This document shows, piece by piece, positions 1 through 9,028 of a stretch of DNA of 59,671 nucleotides (position 1 is its first letter; each line of letters opens with the position of its first letter). A program made the position numbers and the translations under genes. This DNA is from Actinobacillus equuli (GTDB lineage: Bacteria; Pseudomonadota; Gammaproteobacteria; Enterobacterales; Pasteurellaceae), in NCBI RefSeq assembly GCF_900636745.1, contig NZ_LR134310.1:2392321-2451991 (forward strand), written 5' to 3'. Under the pieces are notes generated by a model. It searched no databases. It saw only the letters and a list, made by a program, of their open reading frames with translations, and had not been told where the DNA came from.

Positions 1-1
1 A

Positions 2-2338
2 CCACCACGACCACGTTCAGCAGAGGAGAATGCGAACAACAATAACAACAACAATAACAACAATAACAACAATAACAATAATGACAATGACAGCCAAAGT
101 CAGCGTTCATTATCTCAAGGCGCAAGTGCTTCAAATGAGGCTGCTGCAACTCCTACAGAAAAAGTGTCGTTCTTACAAAAAGTGAAGAATTTCTTTACAG
201 GAACGAAAGCTAAAGTAGAGAAGAAAGCGGAGTCAAGCGAAGTTAAATCATCAGAGGTGAGCAATAAGCCAAATTATGATGATTTGGAAGACAGCTTAAA
301 TCTGAAAGATTTATTAGCGTTAGAAACGAAGCGTAATGAATCTTTTGAGCAAAAAGTCTTGAAAAACGAAGATTTCTTGAATGAAGCGAGAGAATCGGCG
401 AAGAAATCGGTACCGGAGTCAGTGATCAAGCAGATGGGTAACTCACCGGAGCTGGATGAGATCTTGACAGATGGGGCGAAGCGAGTGGAAAGACGCATAA
501 ATGAAGCGTTAACGTTCCAACCGAAAGCGGAAGAATTTGCAGAAATTCAACAATTGGTGAAACAGTTACCGAAAGGTGATGCGATTGAAAGCGTAGAGGA
601 AAAAACGAGACGTATTACAGAAGCGTTAGCGGAGACCTCAAAAACGATTCAACGTAATCCGAAGTTGAAAGAAGAAATTGGAGAAGCGATAGGCGAGTTC
701 TTAAGACGTAGCCAAAACGAGGATTTAACTGTAGAGATGATTGAAAAATTAAATCACGGTTTACGTCCGGATGAAGGCGAAGGTCGCGAGCTTTATAAGA
801 AAGAGACGTTGACGAAAGAGAATGCGGTATTCTCAAGTCCGGCATCGTCAAAGATCCAATTAGCGGAAACGGTAGCCTTTATTAATCAAGCGAAAGCAAA
901 TGGCGTAGAGCCAAGCGTATTAGCGGGATTAGTGTACCAACGCTTAATTGCTTACCATCCGTTTGCGGAAGGTAATGGTCGAATGGCGCGCGTATTAGTG
1001 AATAAATTGTTGTTAGATGCGGGTTACCCGGCGTTTACGAAGTTTAGAGAAGACTTTGAGACACAAATTATTCCACAAACGGAAGCGGGTGCTAAATCAG
1101 CGACCAGCAGTGAAGTTATCACGGAGTTCTTAAAAGAGCTTAAACAGAAGCCATTACCGAAAGTGACAGATGCGTCTTTGGCAGGTAGCGTAAGCAAACC
1201 GGTTGTCCCTGAGGTTGATACGGTGCAAGAAAAAGCCCGCGTAATTACTACAGAAGACAGTGATTATGCGGAGATTGATGCGCCAGTGTCACCGAAAACA
1301 CCGAAAGTGACGCCAAGTGAATCGACAGCCCCAGCTAAAGCGGAGTCAGTTGAAGCGGCAAGTGAAAAACCTGCGGTTGAAGCGATTTACGCAAAAGTGA
1401 ATAAGTCACCGGAAGCGGTAGCGGAAGCAAATGCAAAAGGTGATGAGGCTGCGAAGAAGCTAGGTGATCCACGTGTGAAAAAAGCAGAAGTGGAAGACGT
1501 GCCACCGGTGTTACCACCACGTAATATCGTAAAGGTTGAACCAGAAGTAGCGAAAGCAACACCGGTTAGTGATCGAGTAAACAATCGTGAACTTGCTGAA
1601 AAGCCACGTGCATTCCTTGATAAGGTCAAAGACAAGTTCCAACCACTTAAAGTGAAAGGAAAGATTAAGGATGTGCGAGAGTCAGCAAAAGCATATGATG
1701 GTGAAGTAAGCTTCCCGTTTGCCCAATCAAAAGGTGAAGTGTATAAAGAAATCATCAAACATGCGGAAACGCAAAATGGTGTTTGTGAATCGACCTGTGC
1801 GCACTGGATTGCAAAGAAAGTCCAAGATGACCAATCATTATGGGATGATCTTTACAATGGAGGAAGCAAGGCGGGTAAATTGAACCAAGAAGCGATTGAT
1901 TCAATCAAGAAACTTCAAAGTGAGTTTATCAATGCGGGTTCAGCAACTCAGCAATTTAAATTAACGGAGGAATGGCTTTCAGAAAAAGGCGTAACCGCGA
2001 AACAGAAGAAAGTGGGTGATTTTAGCCGCAAAGATGAAGTTTCGGGTACAGTGTCAAGTAAGAACATTGATGCTTTAGTGAAAGCGATTTTAGATACAGG
2101 TTCACAAGAGACTGGTATCAAGAAAATCTCAATTAATTTGAAAGGGGGTTCACATACTGTTTCAGCCGCGGTAGAGGGTGGTAAAGTAGTGTTCTTTGAC
2201 CCGAACTTTGGTGAAATAACGTTTTCAAGCCACGATAAATTTGCGGAATGGATGAAAAAAGCCTTTTGGCAAAAGAGTGGTTATGCGGGAACGGATAACG
2301 AAAAACGTTTCTTTAATGTTGTAAATTACAATTTATAG
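2..2338 (+). CDS. IbpA-like exoprotein, C-terminal part (Fic + YopT/C58 protease); 5' partial
   Basis: The frame is open from the window edge, so this is the 3' end of a larger gene; the GTG at 164 is only an internal codon. Visible order: an Asn-rich tract (about 35-90), a Fic domain with the full motif HPFAEGNGR (His codon at 956), a Pro/Ala/Lys-rich linker with tyrosine and polyproline motifs (about 1250-1560), and a C-terminal YopT-like cysteine protease with NGVCESTC (Cys codon 1784), GGSHTV (His codon 2153) and FFDPNFG (Asp codon 2198). Fic domains AMPylate Rho GTPases and C58 proteases cleave host proteins. The Fic-then-YopT order is that of Histophilus somni IbpA, a two-partner-secretion exoprotein. 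The secretion domain and TpsB partner would lie upstream, outside the window. The family call is confident; the target is inferred. Confidence 0.85.
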   Translation, partial: PPRPRSAEENANNNNNNNNNNNNNNNNDNDSQSQRSLSQGASASNEAAATPTEKVSFLQKVKNFFTGTKAKVEKKAESSEVKSSEVSNKPNYDDLEDSLNLKDLLALETKRNESFEQKVLKNEDFLNEARESAKKSVPESVIKQMGNSPELDEILTDGAKRVERRINEALTFQPKAEEFAEIQQLVKQLPKGDAIESVEEKTRRITEALAETSKTIQRNPKLKEEIGEAIGEFLRRSQNEDLTVEMIEKLNHGLRPDEGEGRELYKKETLTKENAVFSSPASSKIQLAETVAFINQAKANGVEPSVLAGLVYQRLIAYHPFAEGNGRMARVLVNKLLLDAGYPAFTKFREDFETQIIPQTEAGAKSATSSEVITEFLKELKQKPLPKVTDASLAGSVSKPVVPEVDTVQEKARVITTEDSDYAEIDAPVSPKTPKVTPSESTAPAKAESVEAASEKPAVEAIYAKVNKSPEAVAEANAKGDEAAKKLGDPRVKKAEVEDVPPVLPPRNIVKVEPEVAKATPVSDRVNNRELAEKPRAFLDKVKDKFQPLKVKGKIKDVRESAKAYDGEVSFPFAQSKGEVYKEIIKHAETQNGVCESTCAHWIAKKVQDDQSLWDDLYNGGSKAGKLNQEAIDSIKKLQSEFINAGSATQQFKLTEEWLSEKGVTAKQKKVGDFSRKDEVSGTVSSKNIDALVKAILDTGSQETGIKKISINLKGGSHTVSAAVEGGKVVFFDPNFGEITFSSHDKFAEWMKKAFWQKSGYAGTDNEKRFFNVVNYNL

Positions 2339-2380
2339 TTTATTGTGATATAGATATTATAAGACGTATATGATGATTAA

Positions 2381-2416
2381 AAGGTTAATTCTGAGTTTTT
2401 GGAATTAACCTTTTTT
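2381..2416 (+). terminator. Rho-independent terminator of the Fic/YopT gene
   Basis: AAGGTTAATTC pairs with GAATTAACCTT and a run of six T follows. It lies 43 bases after the stop codon. Confidence 0.8.
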
Positions 2417-2598
2417 ATTTGATAAAGGAGAAGTGATGAATATAAATGATCTTATAAGGGCAAGAACGGGTTTATACGCGGGAATCAATTAGAACTAATA
2501 GAGTTGTATTTTTTATTTAAAAAAAACAAGCGGTTAAATCCTTCGAATTTTTTGCAAAATCTTCGGGAAATTTAACCGCTTGTTTATATATAAAACTG
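2417..2598. other. Intergenic stretch with inverted USS pair
   Basis: ACAAGCGGT at 2526-2534 faces ACCGCTTGT at 2575-2583, forming a USS hairpin that can end transcription from either side. A short frame at 2436-2492 (18 codons, starts MNINDLIRAR, preceded by AAAGGAGAAG) has a good ribosome site but stops early. It may be the cut-off start of a lost gene, or chance. Confidence 0.5.
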
Positions 2599-2742
2599 TT
2601 AGTTTAATGAAAACTCTTTGCTGGTTGATTCGTATTTAATGCCGGAATGCGAGCCTTCGGCGCCGTTAAAATAAACATTTTTAGATTGAGAACAAGCACT
2701 GATCACTAAAATGCTTGCCACTAAGAAGATAACTTTTTTCAT
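2599..2742 (-). CDS. Small lipoprotein, 47 aa
   Basis: The frame begins MKKVIFLVASILVISACSQS: a basic N-terminus, a hydrophobic stretch, and a lipobox ISAC with Cys at residue 17. The protein should therefore be lipid-modified and exported. The mature part is only about 31 residues, polar, ending in KEFSLN. It sits upstream of glnS on the same strand, with the USS hairpin behind it. I do not recognise a family; the role is unknown. The lipobox and the clean start make it more than a chance frame. Confidence 0.6.
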   Translation of the reverse strand: MKKVIFLVASILVISACSQSKNVYFNGAEGSHSGIKYESTSKEFSLN

Positions 2743-2796
2743 ATCTGTCCTCGAGTATGTAAAAAAGCGGCCATATTTGACCGCTTATCATTAAAA

Positions 2797-4467
2797 TTAA
2801 GCTGTAAAACCTTCTTTTAAACTTACAGTTAAGTTAAATACTAAGTTTTCAGCCGAACCGTCTTTACTGTCTAAACAGTAATAGCCTTCACGTTCGAATT
2901 GGTAGCCTTGTTCCGCTTTTGCATTAACGAGGCTCGGCTCAACGAAGCCGTGTTTGATTACCAATGATTCCGGGTTTAATACCGCATTAATATCATCTTC
3001 CGCGCCTGGGTTTGCTACCGTGAATAAACGGTTGTAAATACGGAATTCAGCCGGTTTGTTATCTTCTGCAGATACCCAATGGATTACGCCTTTTACTTTA
3101 CGACCGTCAGCCGGGTTTTTACCTAAAGTTTCTGGATCGTAAGTACAGAAAATGGTAGTGATTTTACCGTTTTCGTCTTTTTCTACACGTTCAGCTTTAA
3201 TTACATAAGCATTACGTAAGCGCACTTCTTTGCCTAATACTAAACGTTTGTATTGCTTGTTTGCTTCTTCACGGAAGTCCGCTTCATCGATATAAAGTTC
3301 ACGAGTAAACGGTAAATCACGCTCGCCCAATTCCGGACGATTCGGGTGATTCGGTGCTTTTAAGATTTCTTTATCGCCAAAGTTTTCAATCACAACACGA
3401 ACAGGGTTGATTACTGCCATTGCACGTGGTGCGTTTTCGTTTAAATCTTCACGGATACAAGCTTCAAGCGCTGAGTATTCCACCACGTTATCTTGTTTTG
3501 TCACACCGATACGGCGACAAAATTCACGTAATGAAGCCGGAGTATAACCACGACGACGTAAACCTGAAATAGTAGGCATACGCGGATCATTCCAGCCGTC
3601 CACCGTGCCGTCTGTCACCAATTTCAATAATTTACGTTTAGAAGTGAGCGTACTTTCTAAATTTAAACGAGAAAATTCATATTGGTGCGGTAATGGACGC
3701 TCGATAGAAATATTTTCAAGTACCCAATCGTATAAACGGCGGTTATCTTGGAATTCAAGTGTACATAATGAGTGAGTAATTCGTTCAATCGCATCCGAAA
3801 TACAGTGTGTAAAATCGTACATCGGATAGATGCACCATTTATCACCGGTTTGGTGGTGGTGAGCAAATTTCACACGATAGATTACAGGGTCACGCATTAC
3901 GATAAACGGTGATGCCATATCAATTTTGGCACGTAAACATGCTTTGCCTTCTTCAAACTCACCGTTTTTCATTTTTTCAAATAACGCTAAGTTTTCTTCC
4001 ACGCTACGGTCACGGTATGGGCTGTTTTTGCCCGGCTCAGTTAACGTACCACGATATTCACGCATTTCATCCGGCGAAAGTTCATCAACATAAGCTAAAC
4101 CTTTGTTGATTAACTCAATTGCATAGCCGTAAAGTTGATCAAAATAGTCAGATGCATAACGCGGTTCGCCTTCCCATTTAAAACCTAACCATTCTACGTC
4201 TTGTTTGATTGAATCAACGTATTCAACATCTTCTTTTACCGGATTCGTATCATCAAAACGAAGGTTACATAAGCCTTTATATTCTTGGGCAATACCGAAG
4301 TTTAAGCAGATAGATTTTGCGTGACCGATATGTAAGTAGCCGTTCGGCTCAGGTGGGAAACGAGTGTAAACGTTATTGTGTTTACCGCTTTTTAAATCTT
4401 CATCAATAATATGGGTAATAAAATTCGCACGGGTTTCCGGCGCATTTTCTAAAATTTCTTCTGTCAT
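2797..4467 (-). CDS. glnS: Glutaminyl-tRNA synthetase
   Basis: Class I synthetase that charges tRNA-Gln in the cytoplasm. At 556 aa it has the usual bacterial GlnRS length. The ATP-binding HIGH motif is at residues 46-49 within [16 protein letters not shown], and the KMSKS-type loop appears as LTSKRKLL in mid-protein. The C-terminal anticodon-binding beta-barrels follow ([16 protein letters not shown]). The ATG at 4467 is preceded by AGAGAACAATT. It is a single gene on the minus strand, with the efp terminator/USS hairpin just upstream. Confidence 0.97.
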   Translation of the reverse strand: MTEEILENAPETRANFITHIIDEDLKSGKHNNVYTRFPPEPNGYLHIGHAKSICLNFGIAQEYKGLCNLRFDDTNPVKEDVEYVDSIKQDVEWLGFKWEGEPRYASDYFDQLYGYAIELINKGLAYVDELSPDEMREYRGTLTEPGKNSPYRDRSVEENLALFEKMKNGEFEEGKACLRAKIDMASPFIVMRDPVIYRVKFAHHHQTGDKWCIYPMYDFTHCISDAIERITHSLCTLEFQDNRRLYDWVLENISIERPLPHQYEFSRLNLESTLTSKRKLLKLVTDGTVDGWNDPRMPTISGLRRRGYTPASLREFCRRIGVTKQDNVVEYSALEACIREDLNENAPRAMAVINPVRVVIENFGDKEILKAPNHPNRPELGERDLPFTRELYIDEADFREEANKQYKRLVLGKEVRLRNAYVIKAERVEKDENGKITTIFCTYDPETLGKNPADGRKVKGVIHWVSAEDNKPAEFRIYNRLFTVANPGAEDDINAVLNPESLVIKHGFVEPSLVNAKAEQGYQFEREGYYCLDSKDGSAENLVFNLTVSLKEGFTA

Positions 4468-4557
4468 AATTGTTCTCTGTTGCCTTTAAATAAAAATAAC
4501 AGGGTATTCTACACTGTATTGTGAGCTTCATAAAGCAGCAAACGGTGAGAAATAAAA

Positions 4558-4604
4558 AAGCGGTCGAATTGTTTGCAAAATTTGCAAGAAATTCGACCGC
4601 TTGT
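4558..4604. terminator. Inverted USS pair downstream of efp
   Basis: AAGCGGTCGAATT faces AATTCGACCGCTTGT around a 19-base loop. It lies after the efp stop on the minus strand and upstream of glnS, so it probably serves both as uptake signal and as terminator. Confidence 0.7.
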
Positions 4605-4618
4605 ACTCTTATCAGAGA

Positions 4619-5185
4619 TTATTTTACACGTGAAACGTATTCGCCTGAACGAGTATCAACACGGATTACTTCACCGATTTGTACGAATAATGGTACACGA
4701 ACAACTGCACCTGTGCTTAATGTTGCCGGTTTACCACCAGTACCTGCTGTATCACCTTTTAAGCCCGGATCCGTTTCAACCACTTCTAATTCAACGAAGT
4801 TTGGTGGAGTTACAGAAATTGCAGAACCGTTCCATAATGTGATGATACATTCAGCTTGGTCAACTAACCACTTGTCGTTGTCGCCTAATGCTTTTTGGTC
4901 TACAGAGATTTGTTCGAATGTTTCAGGGTGCATAAAGTACCAGAAATCTTCATCTTTATATGAGTAAGTGTAGTTGTAATCTACAACGTCCGCTGCTTCA
5001 ACAGAAGTACCGGATTTGAAGTTGATCTCTAATACTTTGCCAGAGATTAATTTACGGATTTTTGTACGGGTAAATGCTTGACCTTTACCCGGTTTAACGA
5101 ATTCGTTTTCAACGATTACACAAGGTTCGCCATCTTGGATGAATTTTAAACCCGGTTTGAAGTCATTAGTGCTGTAACTAGCCAT
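4619..5185 (-). CDS. efp: Elongation factor P
   Basis: EF-P enters the ribosomal E site and relieves stalling at consecutive prolines. At 188 aa it has the usual three-barrel length. The exposed loop PGKGQA carries Lys34, the residue beta-lysylated by EpmA after EpmB makes (R)-beta-lysine. EpmB is encoded less than 1 kb away at 5981; EpmA is not in the window. The start is supported by TTGAGGAAACAATG. It is divergent from the exported-protein gene at 5336. Confidence 0.97.
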   Translation of the reverse strand: MASYSTNDFKPGLKFIQDGEPCVIVENEFVKPGKGQAFTRTKIRKLISGKVLEINFKSGTSVEAADVVDYNYTYSYKDEDFWYFMHPETFEQISVDQKALGDNDKWLVDQAECIITLWNGSAISVTPPNFVELEVVETDPGLKGDTAGTGGKPATLSTGAVVRVPLFVQIGEVIRVDTRSGEYVSRVK

Positions 5186-5335
5186 TGTTTCCTCAATTAT
5201 TTAACAATAAATTAACAAAATTTGAAAACCCACTATTGGATTTGTCAAAAAGACCCATATAATACAGTAATTAGCGAAAGATCTCTAAAAGTTTTTACGC
5301 TATACTTCAAAAATCTTATTAATAAGGGAAACTCA

Positions 5336-5893
5336 ATGAAAAAAGTTATTACTCTTTCTGCAATCATTGCTTTATCGATTGCAACGGTTGCGGAAGCAAA
5401 GCGTGGCGGTTCATCTCGTTCGGTAACAGGTAAACCGATTGCGGCACAAAAAACACAATCTATTCATTCAAATACGCAAAGAGATGCGACATTCGATAAT
5501 ACGCAGAACCGTGCGATCCCGAACCAACAACCTCAAGCAAATGGTGGAAATCGTTTAGCGAGCTTTGCAACAGGTGCGGCAGCAGGTTATGTATTAAGTG
5601 AAATGCTTGCACCGACAGCGGCTCAGGCTCAAACACAGCAAGCAGCGGCGACGGCACAACCACAAGCGGTTGAAAATGCAAAAAATATTGCAAATAGTGT
5701 ACAGGCTACAGTGGCAACGTTTAAGAGCATTGGTGGTCAAGTTGATCCGTTTTTAGTGGAGAAAACCGATGGTTACCGCCGTTATTGTATTTCTGGCGTG
5801 CAATATTTAATTGCAGCACAAGGTAGTCCATCTGCACCTGTGGTAATGGTTAATCCAAACGGTTCACCACTTGCGTGTAATTTAGTACAATAA
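5336..5893 (+). CDS. Exported protein of unknown function, 185 aa
   Basis: The ATG at 5336 is chosen because AAGGGAAACTCA precedes it and it opens a clear Sec signal peptide (MKKVITLSAIIALSIATVAEA, cut after AEA). The mature part starts with a basic Gly/Ser stretch (KRGGSSRS), then a Gln/Asn/Ala-rich region with a short hydrophobic patch (GAAAGYVLSEML), then a compact C-terminal part with two cysteines (RRYCISGVQYLIAA, LACNLVQ) that may form a disulphide. No known family recognised. It lies between divergent efp and epmB and is followed by its own hairpin terminator. Confidence 0.7.
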   Translation: MKKVITLSAIIALSIATVAEAKRGGSSRSVTGKPIAAQKTQSIHSNTQRDATFDNTQNRAIPNQQPQANGGNRLASFATGAAAGYVLSEMLAPTAAQAQTQQAAATAQPQAVENAKNIANSVQATVATFKSIGGQVDPFLVEKTDGYRRYCISGVQYLIAAQGSPSAPVVMVNPNGSPLACNLVQ

Positions 5894-5910
5894 TTTCTTA
5901 TTTTGCGGAG

Positions 5911-5940
5911 GGGCGTAGCATTACGCCCTTTTTTGTTTTT
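5911..5940 (+). terminator. Rho-independent terminator
   Basis: GGGCGTA, loop GCAT, TACGCCC, then a T-rich tail. It resembles the second hairpin at 5954-5970 and both look like one interspersed repeat family. Confidence 0.7.
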
Positions 5941-5950
5941 CTATTAATTT

Positions 5951-5976
5951 CAGGGCGTATGCAGTACGCCTCTACG
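5951..5976. repeat. Interspersed palindromic repeat (GGGCGTA...TACGCC)
   Basis: CAGGGCGTATGCAGTACGCC is a short palindrome, similar to the terminator stem 40 bases upstream, and is followed by TCTACGAATT. It ends only a few bases before the epmB start, leaving no room for a classical ribosome site. Confidence 0.45.
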
Positions 5977-5980
5977 AATT

Positions 5981-6982
5981 ATGCAACTAGTCCAAATAGA
6001 ATCTTTCAAACCCCAATGGCTTATTGAATTAGCACAAGCCTTTAATGATCCTACCGCTTTATTAGAATATCTTGAGCTTAATCCGAAAGAGTTTGAAACG
6101 GCGATAACGGCACGTAAATTATTCGCGTTGCGTGTTCCTCGCCCGTTTGTCGAAAAAATGCGAAAAGGTGATAAAAATGACCCGCTTTTTTTACAGGCAA
6201 TGTCGGCGGCGGAAGAGTTTTTACAGGTGGAAGGCTTTGTGAAAGATCCATTGGAAGAGCAGCATAGCCCCGCACCGAATATTTTGCATAAGTACCATAA
6301 CCGTTTGCTATTTATGATTAAAAATAGTTGTGCGATCAATTGCCGTTATTGTTTTCGTCGTCATTTTCCTTATGATGAAGTAAAAAGCGGTAAAGCGGTT
6401 TGGCAGCAAGGATTAGACTATATTGCGGCACATATGGAATTAGAAGAGGTGATTTTCTCCGGTGGCGATCCGCTTATGGCGAAAGATAATGAATTAGACT
6501 GGCTGATTTCTACTTTGGAACAGATTCCGCATATCAAAACATTGCGTATTCATACCCGTTTGCCGGTGGTGATTCCGAGCCGCATTACCGAGCAATTATG
6601 TGACCGATTATCAAAATCTCGTTTAAAAGTGGTGATGGTGACCCATATCAATCATCCTAACGAAGTAGATGAAGTCTTAGCCGATAAACTTAATCAATTG
6701 CGCCAAGCAAATGTTGTGTTACTCAATCAATCCGTTTTATTGAAGGGGGTTAATGATAATGCGCAAACATTGAAAGCATTAAGTGATAAATTATTTGATA
6801 GCGGTGTATTGCCGTATTATTTACATTTGTTGGATAGAGTGGAAGGCGCAAGCCATTTCTTTATTGAAGATCGACAAGCGGCGGAAATTTATAAAGAATT
6901 GCAACGCATTAGTTCGGGTTATTTAGTACCGAAATTGGCAAGAGAAATCGCCAAAGAACCGAATAAAACTTTGATGGGCTAG
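5981..6982 (+). CDS. epmB: EF-P beta-lysylation protein EpmB (radical SAM lysine 2,3-aminomutase)
   Basis: Converts (S)-alpha-lysine to (R)-beta-lysine, the substrate EpmA attaches to EF-P Lys34. The radical-SAM cluster motif is Cys117-x3-Cys121-x2-Cys124 (CAINCRYCFRRHF). FSGGDPLM and the RLPV/IPSR stretch are also typical of the aminomutase family, and the C-terminal PYYLHLLDRVEGASHF segment is characteristic. At 333 aa it matches the short EpmB type rather than the longer clostridial KamA. The start has no strong Shine-Dalgarno because a repeat abuts it. It is divergent from its target gene efp, with one unknown exported gene between. Confidence 0.93.
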   Translation: MQLVQIESFKPQWLIELAQAFNDPTALLEYLELNPKEFETAITARKLFALRVPRPFVEKMRKGDKNDPLFLQAMSAAEEFLQVEGFVKDPLEEQHSPAPNILHKYHNRLLFMIKNSCAINCRYCFRRHFPYDEVKSGKAVWQQGLDYIAAHMELEEVIFSGGDPLMAKDNELDWLISTLEQIPHIKTLRIHTRLPVVIPSRITEQLCDRLSKSRLKVVMVTHINHPNEVDEVLADKLNQLRQANVVLLNQSVLLKGVNDNAQTLKALSDKLFDSGVLPYYLHLLDRVEGASHFFIEDRQAAEIYKELQRISSGYLVPKLAREIAKEPNKTLMG

Positions 6983-6993
6983 ATAGAAGGTAA

Positions 6994-7073
6994 ACAAGCG
7001 GTCGGAATTTGCAAAAAATCTGCAAAATTTAACCGCTTGTATGCAAAAGGGCGAATAATTTATTCGCCCTTTT
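6994..7073. terminator. USS pair plus bidirectional terminator between epmB and asnS
   Basis: ACAAGCGGT at 6994 faces ACCGCTTGT ending at 7040. Directly after it, AAAAGGGCGAAT pairs with ATTCGCCCTTTT (7045-7073), with A/T tails that can end both convergent genes. Confidence 0.85.
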
Positions 7074-7086
7074 TCGTTAGTTTCGA

Positions 7087-8490
7087 TTAGAAATTCGCAT
7101 TACGTGGAGCACGTGGGAATGGAATCACTTCACGGATATTTTGTAAACCGGTTACATAAACGATTAAACGTTCAAAACCTAAGCCGAAGCCAGAGTGTGG
7201 AACCGTACCGTATTTACGTAAATCACGATACCACCAGTAATCTTCCGGATTTAAGCCCATTTCAACCATACGAGCGTCTAATACGTCTAAACGTTCTTCA
7301 CGTTGTGAACCACCGATAATTTCACCGATTCCCGGTGCTAATACATCCATTGCAGCTACAGTTTTACCGTCATCGTTTAAACGCATATAGAATGCTTTAA
7401 TGTCTTTCGGATAGTTTTTCACAACCACCGGTGATTTGAAATATTCTTCCGCTAAGAAGCGCTCATGTTCAGAAGAAAGATCGATACCCCAAGAAACCGG
7501 GAATTCGAATTCTTTACCTGATTTTAATAAGATTTCAATTGCATCGGTGTAATCAACTTGTGCGAATGGTGAAGCGATAAAGCTTTCTAAGCGAGTAATA
7601 ACATCTTTATCAATATGTTTTGCGAAGAATTGCATATCGTCTTTACGCTCTTCAAGTACCGCTTTAAATACATATTTAAGCATATCTTCCGCTAATTTTG
7701 CATTGTCCGCTAAGGTTGCGAATGCAAATTCAGGTTCCACCATCCAAAACTCTGCTAAGTGGCGAGTGGTATTTGAGTTTTCCGCACGGAATGTCGGGCC
7801 GAACGTATAAACTTTACTTAATGCACAAGCGTAAGTTTCACCGTTTAACTGACCTGATACGGTTAAGAAAGATTCTTTACCAAAGAAGTCTTGGCTAAAA
7901 TCGACTTTACCTTCCTCTGTGCGTGGTAAGTTTTCTAAATCTAATGTTGAAACACGGAACATTTCACCAGCACCTTCCGTATCCGATGCAGTAATAAGCG
8001 GAGTTGCTACCCAGTAGAAACCTTGCTCATTAAAGAAACGGTGAATTGCTTGTGCTAAGCAGTGACGAACACGTGCGACTGCACCGATTAAGTTAGTACG
8101 AGGACGTAAGTGCGCCACTTCACGTAAATATTCGATAGAGTGACGTTTTGCCGCCATCGGATAAGTATCAGGATCTTCAACCCAACCTACCACTTCTACG
8201 TGCGTTGCGTGTAATTCAACTGCTTGACCTTCTGCCGGAGATTCAACCACTTTACCGGTTACGATAACGGAACAACCTGCGGTTAAACGTAAAACTTCAT
8301 CGTTATAATTTGCTAAATCGTTATTAATGATCGCTTGGATCGGATCAAAACAAGAACCGTCATAAACGGCTAAAAATGATAAACCTGCTTTTGAGTCACG
8401 GCGGGTACGTACCCAACCACGTACTGCAACTTCTTCGCCTACCGCAACTTTGCCCGATAGGATTTCCGAAACTGTTGGAAATTTAGACAT
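7087..8490 (-). CDS. asnS: Asparaginyl-tRNA synthetase
   Basis: Class IIb synthetase charging tRNA-Asn. The ATG at 8490 ([11 protein letters not shown]) is preferred over an upstream TTG because GAGGTATTCA precedes it; this gives 467 aa, the usual length. An N-terminal OB fold binds the anticodon ([14 protein letters not shown]). The class II motifs follow: motif 2 with [21 protein letters not shown] and motif 3 with GFGLGFERL near the C-terminus. Convergent with epmB across a shared terminator. Confidence 0.97.
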   Translation of the reverse strand: MSKFPTVSEILSGKVAVGEEVAVRGWVRTRRDSKAGLSFLAVYDGSCFDPIQAIINNDLANYNDEVLRLTAGCSVIVTGKVVESPAEGQAVELHATHVEVVGWVEDPDTYPMAAKRHSIEYLREVAHLRPRTNLIGAVARVRHCLAQAIHRFFNEQGFYWVATPLITASDTEGAGEMFRVSTLDLENLPRTEEGKVDFSQDFFGKESFLTVSGQLNGETYACALSKVYTFGPTFRAENSNTTRHLAEFWMVEPEFAFATLADNAKLAEDMLKYVFKAVLEERKDDMQFFAKHIDKDVITRLESFIASPFAQVDYTDAIEILLKSGKEFEFPVSWGIDLSSEHERFLAEEYFKSPVVVKNYPKDIKAFYMRLNDDGKTVAAMDVLAPGIGEIIGGSQREERLDVLDARMVEMGLNPEDYWWYRDLRKYGTVPHSGFGLGFERLIVYVTGLQNIREVIPFPRAPRNANF

Positions 8491-9028
8491 TGAATACCTC
8501 AATCTTTATTGTGAGTTTTATAGAACATAATCATTCGGTATTTTACAAGAATAAGTAAGGAAATAAAGGAAATTGTCGATTTTTTTATATTTTCCATTGC
8601 TAGAACAAGAATTTGCTAAAAATGCTTGCTGTATTTATTCAGATTGTAATTTATTGATGCTTAAAAATAAGGCAACGTGAGAAAAAATTTAAAGAATCCA
8701 CCACATTATGCGACAAAGTATAGATTTCACACAGGAGGGGTTAATGATAACTTATTGATATATAAAGAGAATAAAATAAATTCAAAAAAATTTAAAATTT
8801 TTTAATATTTTTGTGAACTTTCTGAAATCCGTCCAGTCATACTTAACGCTAACTGAACAGAATTCATGTAAGTTTTTTTCATTTCCTTAGGTAAGACCTC
8901 CCCCGGCATCGCATTCTTGGTGTCGGGTTTTTTTATGCCCGCAATTCTCGTATTTGTAAAATTTCCTGCAAATTTAACCGCTTAGCTATGTTACAATATG
9001 ACTAATTTTTCCTAATTTGAAGCGATCA
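8491..9028. other. 538-bp intergenic region asnS-sbcB, possible small RNA
   Basis: AT-rich, with no credible protein frame (AGGAGGGGTTAATG at about 8735 opens only four codons). A strong terminator sits at 8902-8934. A USS-like half (AACCGCTTAGC) lies near 8978, and a TACAAT -10 candidate for sbcB near 8991. The terminator has no gene in front of it, so a short RNA ending there is possible. Confidence 0.45.
8902..8934 (+). terminator. Orphan Rho-independent terminator
   Basis: CCCGGCA pairs with TGTCGGG (one G-U pair) around a 12-base loop, followed by seven T. No coding region precedes it on this strand. The upstream bases include a C-rich GACCTCCCCC that could pair with ribosome-binding sites, as in regulatory RNAs. 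Confidence 0.65.

Noticed and set aside
2436..2492. 18-codon frame with a good ribosome site
   Set aside because: Too short and without recognisable sequence; kept only as a possible gene remnant in the intergenic note.
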